Positions 1 to 8,218 of a DNA stretch of 12,051 nt are shown in pieces. The notes under the pieces were generated by a model. That model was not told where the DNA came from, made no database searches, and saw nothing but the letters and a program-made list of their open reading frames with translations. The DNA is from Candidatus Methanomethylophilaceae archaeon (GTDB lineage: Archaea; Thermoplasmatota; Thermoplasmata; Methanomassiliicoccales; Methanomethylophilaceae): the NCBI GenBank assembly GCA_016296195.1, contig JAEDJU010000029.1, forward strand, positions 1 to 12,051. Reading direction: 5' to 3'. Position 1 is the stretch's first letter, and each line of letters begins with the position of its first letter. The position numbers and the translations under genes were made by a program.

Positions 1-800
1 AGTGCTTCTTCTGCAGGAGGGGGTATGTCAACAACTGCACCGACCCTAATGGTGGATGGGCCCTCGGATGCAGGATCGACGGCGGTCAGGCGGAATACGC
101 GAGGATACCCTATGCCGACAACGCACTGACACCGATACCCGATCACGTATCCGATGACATGGCCCTTTTCACAGGTGACATCCTCTCCACCGGATACTGG
201 GCCACGGACATCTCCGATATCGGAGAAGGTGATGTGGTTGTGGTCATTGGTGCGGGACCGACCGGATTGTGCTGTGCCATGTGCGCAAGACTCCATTCCC
301 CTTCCAAGATCGTGATGGTCGAGACCAGGGAGGACCGTCGCAGATTCGCAAAGGAGCATGGCATCGCAGATATCGTCCTGGATCCGGAGACGGGTGATGT
401 CGAAAGGTCCATCGGGGACCTCACCGAAGGGAGAGGAGCAGACGTCGTGATGGAGGTCGCCGGAGGCAGGGGGACCTTCGAGATGGCATGGAGGGTCGCC
501 CGTCCGAATGCAACCGTCACCATCGTCGCCATGTATCCTGAGCCTCAGACCATCCCCTTGCCGGACATGTACGGAAAGAACCTGACATTCAAGACCGGCG
601 GTGTGGACGGATGTCACTGTGCCGAGATAATGGAGCTCATCTCCGAAGGCAAGCTGGATCCATCCATCCTCATCACACATGAGTTTCCGTTCGACAGGGT
701 GATGGAGGCCTACGATCTGTTCTCATCCGGTTCGGAGGGGGTCATGAAGGTCCTGATCAGGATGTGGTCCCCGACCTCTCCCCGAGCATCCCGCGGATGA
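1..800 (+). CDS. Zinc-dependent alcohol dehydrogenase (MDR family), 5' end outside the window
   Basis: The reading frame is open from base 3, giving about 265 residues; the missing N-terminus (about 85 residues for a usual length near 350) would hold the first catalytic-zinc ligands. The visible start, CFFCRRGYVNNC, has the C-x2-C-x7-C spacing of the structural zinc lobe of medium-chain dehydrogenases. GDILSTGYW matches the segment that supplies an Asp as third catalytic zinc ligand in formaldehyde-dehydrogenase-like members. GAGPTG is the Rossmann dinucleotide loop, and an acidic residue at the end of the second strand (MVETRED) suggests NAD rather than NADP. The likely role is cytoplasmic oxidation or reduction of an alcohol, aldehyde or polyol; the substrate cannot be told. 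The usual family ending falls near VMKVLI, and about 13 further residues follow, encoded antisense to the end of the neighbouring membrane protein gene. No promoter is visible. Confidence 0.9.
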   Translation, partial: CFFCRRGYVNNCTDPNGGWALGCRIDGGQAEYARIPYADNALTPIPDHVSDDMALFTGDILSTGYWATDISDIGEGDVVVVIGAGPTGLCCAMCARLHSPSKIVMVETREDRRRFAKEHGIADIVLDPETGDVERSIGDLTEGRGADVVMEVAGGRGTFEMAWRVARPNATVTIVAMYPEPQTIPLPDMYGKNLTFKTGGVDGCHCAEIMELISEGKLDPSILITHEFPFDRVMEAYDLFSSGSEGVMKVLIRMWSPTSPRASRG

Positions 801-3774
801 GGAATGCTATGGACATGACGGTCAGACCCGCACCGAGCATCTCCTCCGACGGGAGTACGGATGATATCAAGATGAGGGTCCCTGCCAACGCCGTTCCCAT
901 CATCATCACCCTATCACCCGTCTCTGAGAATCTGTATGCGGCGTAGAGTGCGAACAGTGCGGATACGATCATCACCACCAGCGGCGGTGCCATGTCGAGG
1001 ATGGACAGCGGGCCGACTATCAGCCCGTATATCGATACAGCCACCAGTGCAGAGGCATCGCCGATTCTGTTGGATGAGGCCGAGACGACGGAGTAGGACA
1101 GGACGACCAACGATATCACAGCCGCGGATATGGTTGAAGGCACGTTCCCCGCCAGAAGGACGGATGTCCCCGCGGCAGCGGCCATGAGGAACGGTCCGGT
1201 CCTTTCATCTATCGGAATCGTTTCGCATTTCCTTCCGAATACGAGCTTCTCCGAACCGTCAACGAGCATGACCGCTCCGATAAGGACCATCATCCAGTTT
1301 CCGAGCAATGCCACGGAATCAACGGCAGACATGAACATGGCAATGGTGACCGAGACGGAGACCGATGCGGCCCCCCACTCCCTCTTAATCATCAGGACCA
1401 GGGACACCATCGCCGCGAGTAGTGTGGATGCGGGTTCGAATCCCATGTTAGCACCCATCGATGCGGATGCCCCGTATCCGAGGCACCACGAGGACACGGC
1501 GAGGACGAACATTCCCTCCATCTCCGAACCGGTGCGGAAAAGCCATGCGGAGACGATCAGCGTCATTACGGATATCGTCACCACTGCAAGCGAGGGGCCG
1601 AGACCGCCATCGGGGAATAGGAATCCTGTCGCTCCCGTCCATATGAGCACCATGGAGCACATGACCGTCCCGCAGATGCGGATGCAGCGGGGGATGTCCC
1701 TCAACGGACCCTCCTCGATGAGGTCCTTTCTCCATCTCCATGACACCTTCGGTAGGATCACACGTCCGGTGTCGTATTCTATCCAGAGTGTTATCGCTAC
1801 CATCCCTGAGACGATCTTGACGGCGATGTTCATGATGTCGAACAGGTCGGTCCTGGGAAGAAACGGTCCAACCGACAGCCCCAGGAGGACGAACAGGGAC
1901 ATCATGAACATGATTTTGTCCTTCATCCTGAAGTAGGTGTACGCGACGGTGACGAACAACAGGACCATCAACAGTCTGTATCCGACGGGCAGGGTTGACC
2001 CCGCGAACGACAGTACGGCAGATGCGACCCCCACTGTGCAGGACCCGAACAGGAACAGAGCGGCCGCGGCGATCCCCTTGGCCATGCAGTAGAATCCGAA
2101 TCCCGATGCCATCAGGAGAAGGACCAATCTAAGTATGTCCATCCCAGAATCGTCCACCGATGCGATGATCCCCGTCTCGGATATCAGCGACAGTATCAGG
2201 AGGAGCAGGATGGTCACCGTCATTATCAGGACCACCGGGTACTGGTTGTCCGATTGTTTCGTGCTCGCCCTTTCGGTCATCCTCGGTGTCTTCGACAGTC
2301 CGAAACGGTACGTCTTCTTCATGGAGACTATCAGGAACACGATCCCTGCTAGGAGCATCATCGAGGCGTGGACGGTGTTGGAGTCTGTGATGAGCGATGA
2401 TGCCAGTGTTGCGATAAGCATGATGCATCCGAAGGAACGGAACGGACTGTGCTGCCTTGCGTACACGTATGCGCAGACGGCGAATCCGATGACCATGAAC
2501 ACGTTTGTCGGTAGGGGGGCATTCGCATCGGGGACGCTGTCAGCCAATGGGAACACTATCGCCATGGTCCCCGAAAGAATGAGGAGTACAGTCTCCGTTA
2601 TCATCCTTCCCTTCATCGCAATGACCGAGAACCCGAGTACGTAGATGCACCCTACCAAGAGGACACGGTTCGACACTACGATGTCGCATTCCAGGAATTC
2701 CGTCAGGGCGGTAGTGATGAGCATGAACGCCAGCACCATCAGTCCGGTGGAGTGGGTTGCGGGGATCGCCGGCAGGATTTCGTTCTTCCTCACTTCCTGT
2801 TCTCCGTCAGACCGGGACGCGGAGATCATAGATGTCAATGCTAGGACGGACAATCCGATTTCCAAGGGGATGTTGGAGCCGGTGATGGTGGATACGGCGG
2901 ATCCGAAGGCGAACGTCGCCATACCTGCTCCGAAAATGCGGTTCCCTTCGGCGATGCACGATGCGCTGCAGATCACCGATATCGCGGATGCGGATGCCGC
3001 CATGATCCTCCATACCTCGGGATCGGACGCCACAGACGGCGATATCACGACGGAACACAGAGAGTACATCGTCATGGCCAGTCCGATGACGGCCCTCCCG
3101 TTCAGGAGAATCTTGGCGGAGAGGACGGCGATCGATGCCCCCAGGATGACCGGGACAATCGATGTCATGTCCGTTATCAGGACCATCGCAGATTCTATCG
3201 ATTGCACCGCGATGAGGGCCATGCATGCGGGCATCGCATCCACCTTTCCGTCATCCTTCGATGACGGCCCCGGTCCCATCGAACCAGCGAACATCATCGC
3301 TCCGGATGAGAGGATAAGGATCCCCGACAGTAGAAAGAGGGAGTCGTCTCCGATCGAACCGCACAGAAGGCCGACGGAAAGCAGGATGATTGCGGTGGTA
3401 TCCCACCTGCGGCCGTCCCTGACTAGCAGTGGTGTGCATGACAGCAGGGGTACCATGGAGGACAGTTCGAGCATGAGGTATGCCTCCAGGCTTCCGAAGT
3501 GCCCTTCCGCTATGATCGATATGGTGAGTAGATTCAACACAAGCGTCGTCGTTCCCCGTCCGATGTCTCCGTTGCGTATGGCCATCCAGGAAACAACCAG
3601 TCCCGCGGTATTAGGCACTATGAGTGACACCGAATAGGCGGAGATGTCCACGTCGCCCCATCCGATGGATAGGAGGATGGCATCGATTCCCGACCATATC
3701 AGGACGATCCCTGTCATGATGGCCGCGAGGGTGGACGGTCCGCGGTTCGCATATTGTCTCTTTTCCATCCCCAT
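757..3774 (-). CDS. Giant multi-module membrane protein, 1005 aa, second gene of a two-gene operon; family not recognised
   Basis: The protein is almost wholly hydrophobic. By eye it contains six degenerate modules (about residues 15-168, 178-322, 343-490, 510-670, 695-845 and 858-998), each reading as six membrane helices, so about 36 in total. A recurring mark is the short polar turn between helices 2 and 3 (AIRNG, LLNGR, AMKGR, MAKGI, LFRTG, ASSNR) and a second between helices 4 and 5 (LLVRDGRR, IAEGNR, VYARQ, YFRMKDK, MIKRE, RFSETGDR). Modules 1 and 5 share a first helix ending LIWSG or LIWTG. Charged linkers separate modules; the one after module 4 carries TLWIEY and WRWRKD. No enzyme motif, signal peptide or soluble domain is visible. 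The start at 3774 is chosen because GGTGAT lies 3 bases upstream; ATG 3768 is an alternative. The gene begins 27 bases after the stop of its paralogue. Function is unknown; a transport, scaffold or envelope role would be a guess. Confidence 0.9.
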   Translation of the reverse strand: MGMEKRQYANRGPSTLAAIMTGIVLIWSGIDAILLSIGWGDVDISAYSVSLIVPNTAGLVVSWMAIRNGDIGRGTTTLVLNLLTISIIAEGHFGSLEAYLMLELSSMVPLLSCTPLLVRDGRRWDTTAIILLSVGLLCGSIGDDSLFLLSGILILSSGAMMFAGSMGPGPSSKDDGKVDAMPACMALIAVQSIESAMVLITDMTSIVPVILGASIAVLSAKILLNGRAVIGLAMTMYSLCSVVISPSVASDPEVWRIMAASASAISVICSASCIAEGNRIFGAGMATFAFGSAVSTITGSNIPLEIGLSVLALTSMISASRSDGEQEVRKNEILPAIPATHSTGLMVLAFMLITTALTEFLECDIVVSNRVLLVGCIYVLGFSVIAMKGRMITETVLLILSGTMAIVFPLADSVPDANAPLPTNVFMVIGFAVCAYVYARQHSPFRSFGCIMLIATLASSLITDSNTVHASMMLLAGIVFLIVSMKKTYRFGLSKTPRMTERASTKQSDNQYPVVLIMTVTILLLLILSLISETGIIASVDDSGMDILRLVLLLMASGFGFYCMAKGIAAAALFLFGSCTVGVASAVLSFAGSTLPVGYRLLMVLLFVTVAYTYFRMKDKIMFMMSLFVLLGLSVGPFLPRTDLFDIMNIAVKIVSGMVAITLWIEYDTGRVILPKVSWRWRKDLIEEGPLRDIPRCIRICGTVMCSMVLIWTGATGFLFPDGGLGPSLAVVTISVMTLIVSAWLFRTGSEMEGMFVLAVSSWCLGYGASASMGANMGFEPASTLLAAMVSLVLMIKREWGAASVSVSVTIAMFMSAVDSVALLGNWMMVLIGAVMLVDGSEKLVFGRKCETIPIDERTGPFLMAAAAGTSVLLAGNVPSTISAAVISLVVLSYSVVSASSNRIGDASALVAVSIYGLIVGPLSILDMAPPLVVMIVSALFALYAAYRFSETGDRVMMMGTALAGTLILISSVLPSEEMLGAGLTVMSIAFLIRGMLGERSGTTS

Positions 3775-3777
3775 CCA

Positions 3778-3783
3778 ATCACC
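3778..3783 (-). promoter_or_regulatory. Shine-Dalgarno site of the 1005-aa membrane protein gene
   Basis: On the minus strand GGTGAT lies 3 bases before ATG 3774. It is complementary to the AUCACC part of the 16S rRNA 3' end found in archaea, and its place matches the 3' half of a full AGGAGGTGAT site. It lies in the 27-base gap after the upstream gene's stop, which supports translation from a shared transcript and decides for the start at 3774 over the ATG six bases further in. Confidence 0.6.
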
Positions 3784-3801
3784 ATTGCATTTGTCCGCGG
3801 T

Positions 3802-6800
3802 TCAAGCGGTCGTCGGCGGATCCGTATCCCGATCCTTTCCGATGAATCCCACGATTCCGCGGGATACTGTCAGGACCGAGAAAATGAGTCCGCTCAACCA
3901 GCACAGTTCCGAGACCCCGGATAACACCCCCGTACCCATCAGTGATCCCGACACCAGTCCGGATGCGGTCAGGATGTAATCCTTCCTGTTCATGAACATG
4001 AATGCTGCTGCCACCTCGGCCACGGCCACCAGTATCATGGGGGTCATGTCCGTCGCGGTCCCGAGAAGGATTCCCAGGGCATATGTGATGTACGGTATGG
4101 ACATGGACAGTCCGTACAGGCTCTCCACCTCCCTGCCGTCTATGAGCATCCTTATGGAGAAAACCGACACCAAGAAGGATATCGCTATGCCGGACATCCT
4201 CAGTGACCCCAGGGACGGGTCCAGGACCTGGGTCATAGCCATGGAACCCAACAGGAACATGAAGCATTCGTGGAATCTGCGGTCCTCCTCTATCCTGAAC
4301 CTCCCGAATCCGATACCCACTGCACCCCTCAGCATGAAGACGACACCGGATATCAGGTACAGAACCGCACAGAACTCCTGGTATGCCCCCATGCCGAATG
4401 TGGATATCGACAGGCCCACGGTGAAGACCGCCGTCGTCAGGCCGGTGGACATGTTCTCCTCACGAAGGAGGACGATTACCGATAGCACCAGGGCGCATAC
4501 CGCCGACAGGTCCGGTGACAGCACGTGGTCCCCGGTGATGAAATAGGCAACGGACATGGTCAGGCAAGCCGCTCCGACCGAGAACAGGGCCATGGCGGTT
4601 GAGTTCATTTTGTAGATGAACAGGGAGGCCGAGAACAGGAGCGTGGAGAGGGACAGCGCCATGGTTATGATGTGATGCGGCATCCCATAGTCGGATACGG
4701 TGATCTTGGTGAGACCGTACCATATCAGCATCATCCCGCAGACGAGCATCGCAGCGGCCCTGGTGGTCCCCGGACCGTTCCTCTTGGGATCCTCGGAGAT
4801 ACGGTCCTTCCTCCATGTGAACCAGACGTCCGGTGCCAGGCGGAGCTTCGTCTCGTATTCGATCCAAAGCGTTATGGCGGTGAGCCCGGTGGCTATCTTG
4901 AGTACTGCGGCCAGGAGCATGATGGTGCCCGTGTCGGTGGTGAACAGTCCCGAAAGGAAGTTCACCATCAGGATCAGGGTCATCGTCATGTTCAGGTATT
5001 CCTTGGAATTGTAGTTGTGACACGCCCCCACCACGGTGTATGCGGCCATGACGATGTTGAGGAGCATGGGCATCTCCATCCCCATGATGCTCAGTGTCGC
5101 GCTCAGGATGGCGTACATGGATACCAGGAACAGGGATGTCCCCGTCCCCTTGTTGCCGCTGAGGACCCCGCATACACCGAACGCCATGGCGATGGATGCC
5201 AGTATCAGGCGCACGACCTGTATCTCGGGTCCGCCGGACTGGCTCACGGTTCCGAAGTTGTAGATCATGGTCAGGAACGTCATCATTATCATTCCGACGC
5301 TCTCGACCAGTAGTATCAGATACTGTCTTGTGGATTGGGTGTTGCTGTAGCCCTCATAGACTTTCGTGTCGCCTGAGATGCAGAACCTGTATACCTTCTT
5401 CGAGGCCGTCGCCAGGAACACCAGGCCGGACCCCATGAACCCTATCGATTGGATCACCTCGGAGCCGTCCATGGGACCCAGGGTCAGCGCGATACCGAGC
5501 ATCATGGTGCCGATGCATCTGGAGTACTGCCTGCGACGCAGGAAGATGAAGGCCGCCACGGAGAATCCGACGAGCATGAACAGGTTGGCGATGACGAACG
5601 AGTACTCTCCGAACGTCATGTCCGCAACGGTGAACATCAGGACGGACACGCCGGAGAGGATGAACAGCATCGCCTCGGTGACCATCCTGGCGTACATGGC
5701 CAGTACCGACACCAGGAGAACGGCGATGGACATCGATAGCATCAGGGCGTCCATACATCCGGGGCCGGTCCAGTAACTGCCGATTAGCCACGGGCAGCTC
5801 TCCACATAGGACAGGAATGCCAGGCAGGAGAGCATGAGCATCCCCGCAGTGAGCACGGGCGCCGCCCTTTCCAGTTCAAGAGGTACCTTGTCCCTCCCCA
5901 CGCCATCCGTCCTGTACTCCATCACGGCTGTGGCCATCATGCTCACGGACATGGCGGCGAATCCCAGGGAGAAGGCGATGTCAGATTCGAATGCGAGGCA
6001 CACCGCGATCATCGCCAACAGTACCGCACTGCCCATCGATAGGATGCGGTCGCCTGTCTTCCAGAGGATTGTGCCGACGACCATCACGGCGGGAACTATG
6101 ACCGGTATGATCAGGTCCGACAGAAGGGAGCCGAGGATACCGCATATTGACCACATCAGGTCGCTCACGGACAGAAGGAACATGAGGATTCCCCTCGCCA
6201 GGCTCCCGTTCATCATCATGGACACGGACATGAGCGCGATCATCAGGGACGACATGGCCCCCACCGCATCGGTGAGTCCGGTCTCGAACGGTATGGCGGT
6301 CATCATCAGCTGTATGGATCCCAGGCACAGGCACGGGAGGACCATGGACGAGCGTTCCCCCTCCTCGTAGCTCCCGGGCTTCAGACGCATGACCCCTCTG
6401 AAGCCCCTGCCTGCGATCACGATGAACATCAGTCCCGCCATCAACAGCAGGACCCCGCTCACCAACAGGTTCAGCCCTTTAGGCAGGTTCTCGCTCACTA
6501 TCGCCATCACCAGTATCGCGATCGCTGCCGATTGGAACCTTCCGTTGCGTTTCCATATCAGGAACGAGCAGAGGGCCAATGGGAAGGCGAACGCCAGGTC
6601 CAGGATCCCCAGACCGTCGGTGTGGGCGATGAAATCCCCTAAGAAGAACATGAACGACGACAGTCCGATGGTCATGGACATGATGGCCACCAAGGTCCTT
6701 CCCCTGCTGAGGCATATGACCGACAGTATCAGAACAAAACACGAGAGAACCGCCTTGGACAGCTCGTACATCCCGCAGTCCCCGGAGTCCATGCCCATCA

Positions 6801-6903
6801 GGTGGATGATGTTGTGGAATCCGCTCCATATCAGCAGGAGCCCCATCAGGGCGAACAGCGCCAGCGATGCGTTGAATCCGGTCTCGTGGGGTGTGTCGTT
6901 CAT
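3802..6903 (-). CDS. Giant multi-module membrane protein, 1033 aa, first gene of the operon and paralogue of its neighbour; family not recognised
   Basis: This protein has the same plan as the 1005-residue neighbour: six hydrophobic modules at about residues 14-168, 187-330, 351-503, 527-685, 715-868 and 878-1020, each with about six helices. The helix 2-3 turn recurs as CLSRGR, MMNGS, MYARM, LSGNK, FIYKM and RMLIDGR; the helix 4-5 turn as WKRNGR, WKTGDR, LRRRQ, YNSKE, LREEN and MNRKD. The first helix of modules 1 and 5 ends LIWSG or LIWYG. Colinear matches to the neighbour include KKVYRF after module 3 and AITLWIEYET followed by WRKD after module 4, so the pair arose by gene duplication after the modules had multiplied. 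The start at 6903 is the first ATG, and a TATA-like box sits about 27 bases upstream, leaving almost no leader. No catalytic or ligand motif is seen. It would sit in the cytoplasmic membrane; substrate and role are unknown. Confidence 0.9.
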   Translation of the reverse strand: MNDTPHETGFNASLALFALMGLLLIWSGFHNIIHLMGMDSGDCGMYELSKAVLSCFVLILSVICLSRGRTLVAIMSMTIGLSSFMFFLGDFIAHTDGLGILDLAFAFPLALCSFLIWKRNGRFQSAAIAILVMAIVSENLPKGLNLLVSGVLLLMAGLMFIVIAGRGFRGVMRLKPGSYEEGERSSMVLPCLCLGSIQLMMTAIPFETGLTDAVGAMSSLMIALMSVSMMMNGSLARGILMFLLSVSDLMWSICGILGSLLSDLIIPVIVPAVMVVGTILWKTGDRILSMGSAVLLAMIAVCLAFESDIAFSLGFAAMSVSMMATAVMEYRTDGVGRDKVPLELERAAPVLTAGMLMLSCLAFLSYVESCPWLIGSYWTGPGCMDALMLSMSIAVLLVSVLAMYARMVTEAMLFILSGVSVLMFTVADMTFGEYSFVIANLFMLVGFSVAAFIFLRRRQYSRCIGTMMLGIALTLGPMDGSEVIQSIGFMGSGLVFLATASKKVYRFCISGDTKVYEGYSNTQSTRQYLILLVESVGMIMMTFLTMIYNFGTVSQSGGPEIQVVRLILASIAMAFGVCGVLSGNKGTGTSLFLVSMYAILSATLSIMGMEMPMLLNIVMAAYTVVGACHNYNSKEYLNMTMTLILMVNFLSGLFTTDTGTIMLLAAVLKIATGLTAITLWIEYETKLRLAPDVWFTWRKDRISEDPKRNGPGTTRAAAMLVCGMMLIWYGLTKITVSDYGMPHHIITMALSLSTLLFSASLFIYKMNSTAMALFSVGAACLTMSVAYFITGDHVLSPDLSAVCALVLSVIVLLREENMSTGLTTAVFTVGLSISTFGMGAYQEFCAVLYLISGVVFMLRGAVGIGFGRFRIEEDRRFHECFMFLLGSMAMTQVLDPSLGSLRMSGIAISFLVSVFSIRMLIDGREVESLYGLSMSIPYITYALGILLGTATDMTPMILVAVAEVAAAFMFMNRKDYILTASGLVSGSLMGTGVLSGVSELCWLSGLIFSVLTVSRGIVGFIGKDRDTDPPTTA

Positions 6904-6925
6904 TCCTTCACGGGTTATCGTGTGA

Positions 6926-6937
6926 CGATATAAATCG
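6926..6937 (-). promoter_or_regulatory. Archaeal TATA box for the membrane protein operon
   Basis: Read on the minus strand, GATTTATATC is an A/T island in GC-rich surroundings and fits the archaeal TATA consensus. Its centre is about 27 bases before ATG 6903, so transcription should start at or within a few bases of the start codon, giving a leaderless or nearly leaderless message. The sequence between has no convincing Shine-Dalgarno site, which agrees. The 124-base gap between the two divergent start codons (6904-7027) also holds the trpB1 promoter. Confidence 0.55.
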
Positions 6938-6992
6938 GGTCGGTATGCGTCCTATGCACGTCCCCGTATTCCATGTTGCCGTCCTACACCCA

Positions 6993-7000
6993 TTATCTAT
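6993..7000 (+). promoter_or_regulatory. Probable TATA box for trpB1-trpA1
   Basis: TTATCTAT is the best A/T-rich element before trpB1. Its centre lies about 31 bases before ATG 7028, predicting a leader of only about five bases. No Shine-Dalgarno site precedes the start codon. It is a weaker match to the archaeal consensus than the boxes before the membrane operon and before trpB2. No TGTACA motif occurs in this gap. Confidence 0.4.
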
Positions 7001-7027
7001 CCGTTCATCGATGCGCAATACGATACA

Positions 7028-8218
7028 ATGGAATCAGATAACGGACGCTTCGGGGAGTTCGGTGGACAGTATGTCCCCGAGGCCCTCATGAACGCTGTCA
7101 TCGAGCTGCAGGAGGCATACGCCCGCTACAGCAGGGACCCCGAATTCATCGCGGAGGTCGAGGAGATGAACAGGCTCTACACGGGGAGACCGTCCCCGTT
7201 GTACTATGCCAGGAGGATGACCGAGGACCTCGGAGGTGCCAAGGTCTACATCAAGAGGGAGGACCTCAACCACACCGGTTCACACAAGATCAACAACGTC
7301 ATCGGACAGTGTCTCCTGGCCAAGAGGATGGGCAAGACACGTGTCATCGCCGAGACAGGTGCGGGACAGCACGGGGTGGCCACCGCCACAATGGCGGCAT
7401 ACCTCGGTCTGGAATGCGAGATATTCATGGGCGAGGAGGATGTTAGGAGGCAGCTCCTGAACGTCTACAGGATGGAGCTCCTGGGTGCCAAGGTCCACCC
7501 GGTCACATCCGGTTCCGCTGTCCTCAAGGATGCCGTCAACGAGACCCTTAGGGAGTGGTCAGACAGGATATCCGACACCCATTACGTCATAGGATCCGTG
7601 GTCGGCCCCCACCCCTTCCCGCAGATGGTCTGTGATTTCCAGAGCGTCATCGGACGCGAGGTGAAGGAGCAGATCATGGAGCTGGAGGGACGTCTGCCGG
7701 ACTGCCTTGTGGCATGTGTCGGAGGAGGTTCCAACGCCATGGGTCTGTTCCATGACTTCGTGGAGGATGAGGGTGTCCGTATGATAGGATGCGAGGCTGC
7801 AGGTAAGGGTATAGACACCGATCAGCACGCCGCGACCATGTGCAAGGGTACCACCGGTGTGTTCCACGGTATGAAATCCCTGTTCTGCCAGGACAGATAC
7901 GGTCAGATCGCACCAGTGTACTCCATATCCGCAGGATTGGACTATCCCGGAATCGGACCTGAACACGCCTACCTCAAGGCCATCGACAGGGCCGAGTACG
8001 TTCCCATAACCGATGAGGAGGCGGTGAGCGCGTTCGAGTACCTCTCAAGGGTCGAGGGTATCATCCCCGCCATCGAGAGCTCCCATGCCGTAGCACAGGT
8101 TATCAAGATGGCCCCGACCATGTCGAAGGACCAGATAATAGTGGTCAACCTATCGGGACGTGGTGACAAGGACGTGGCCGCCATCGCACGCTACAGGGGG
8201 TTGGAACTCCATGACTGA
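7028..8218 (+). CDS. trpB: Tryptophan synthase beta chain, copy 1
   Basis: The 396-residue product has the normal length of the TrpB1 class and joins indole with L-serine to form L-tryptophan using pyridoxal phosphate. HTGSHKIN (residues 82-89) holds the cofactor lysine, ETGAGQHG the catalytic glutamate, CVGGGSNA the phosphate-binding glycine loop, and SGRGDKD the serine that contacts the pyridine nitrogen. LKDAVNE keeps the lysine equivalent to Salmonella beta-Lys167, which pairs with TrpA Asp56. Nothing suggests loss of function. It is about 80% identical by eye to copy 2. It is translated from a nearly leaderless message, and its last 8 bases overlap the trpA1 start, so the subunits are probably made together. 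Its partner TrpA1 lacks catalytic residues, so this copy may depend on free indole. ATG 7028 is chosen because it aligns with the start of copy 2 and opens the usual N-terminal GEFGGQ motif. Confidence 0.97.
   Translation: MESDNGRFGEFGGQYVPEALMNAVIELQEAYARYSRDPEFIAEVEEMNRLYTGRPSPLYYARRMTEDLGGAKVYIKREDLNHTGSHKINNVIGQCLLAKRMGKTRVIAETGAGQHGVATATMAAYLGLECEIFMGEEDVRRQLLNVYRMELLGAKVHPVTSGSAVLKDAVNETLREWSDRISDTHYVIGSVVGPHPFPQMVCDFQSVIGREVKEQIMELEGRLPDCLVACVGGGSNAMGLFHDFVEDEGVRMIGCEAAGKGIDTDQHAATMCKGTTGVFHGMKSLFCQDRYGQIAPVYSISAGLDYPGIGPEHAYLKAIDRAEYVPITDEEAVSAFEYLSRVEGIIPAIESSHAVAQVIKMAPTMSKDQIIVVNLSGRGDKDVAAIARYRGLELHD

Noticed and set aside
1130..1936. Plus-strand open frame of 268 codons opposite the same gene
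   Set aside because: Same mirror effect of GC-rich codons; no domain or ribosome site.
2645..3637. Long plus-strand open frame of 330 codons opposite the 1005-aa membrane protein
   Set aside because: It is fully antisense to a strongly patterned membrane protein; its translation is low-complexity and rich in Arg, Met, Ser and Thr, as expected from reading hydrophobic codons backwards.
757..6903. Assigning the membrane modules to a known six-helix family such as HdeD/DUF308 or the acetate transporter family
   Set aside because: Helix number and module length are similar, but I see no family signature such as the acetate transporter NPAPLGL motif, so the match is only general.
7006..7013. CATCGATG palindrome before trpB1 as an operator
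   Set aside because: An eight-base palindrome is common by chance and the motif is not tied to a known regulator; mentioned only as context.
8160..8210. Upstream ATG that would lengthen TrpA1 by 17 residues
   Set aside because: It lies inside trpB1; homology to TrpA starts at 8211, and the equivalent junction in the second pair starts at the same place.
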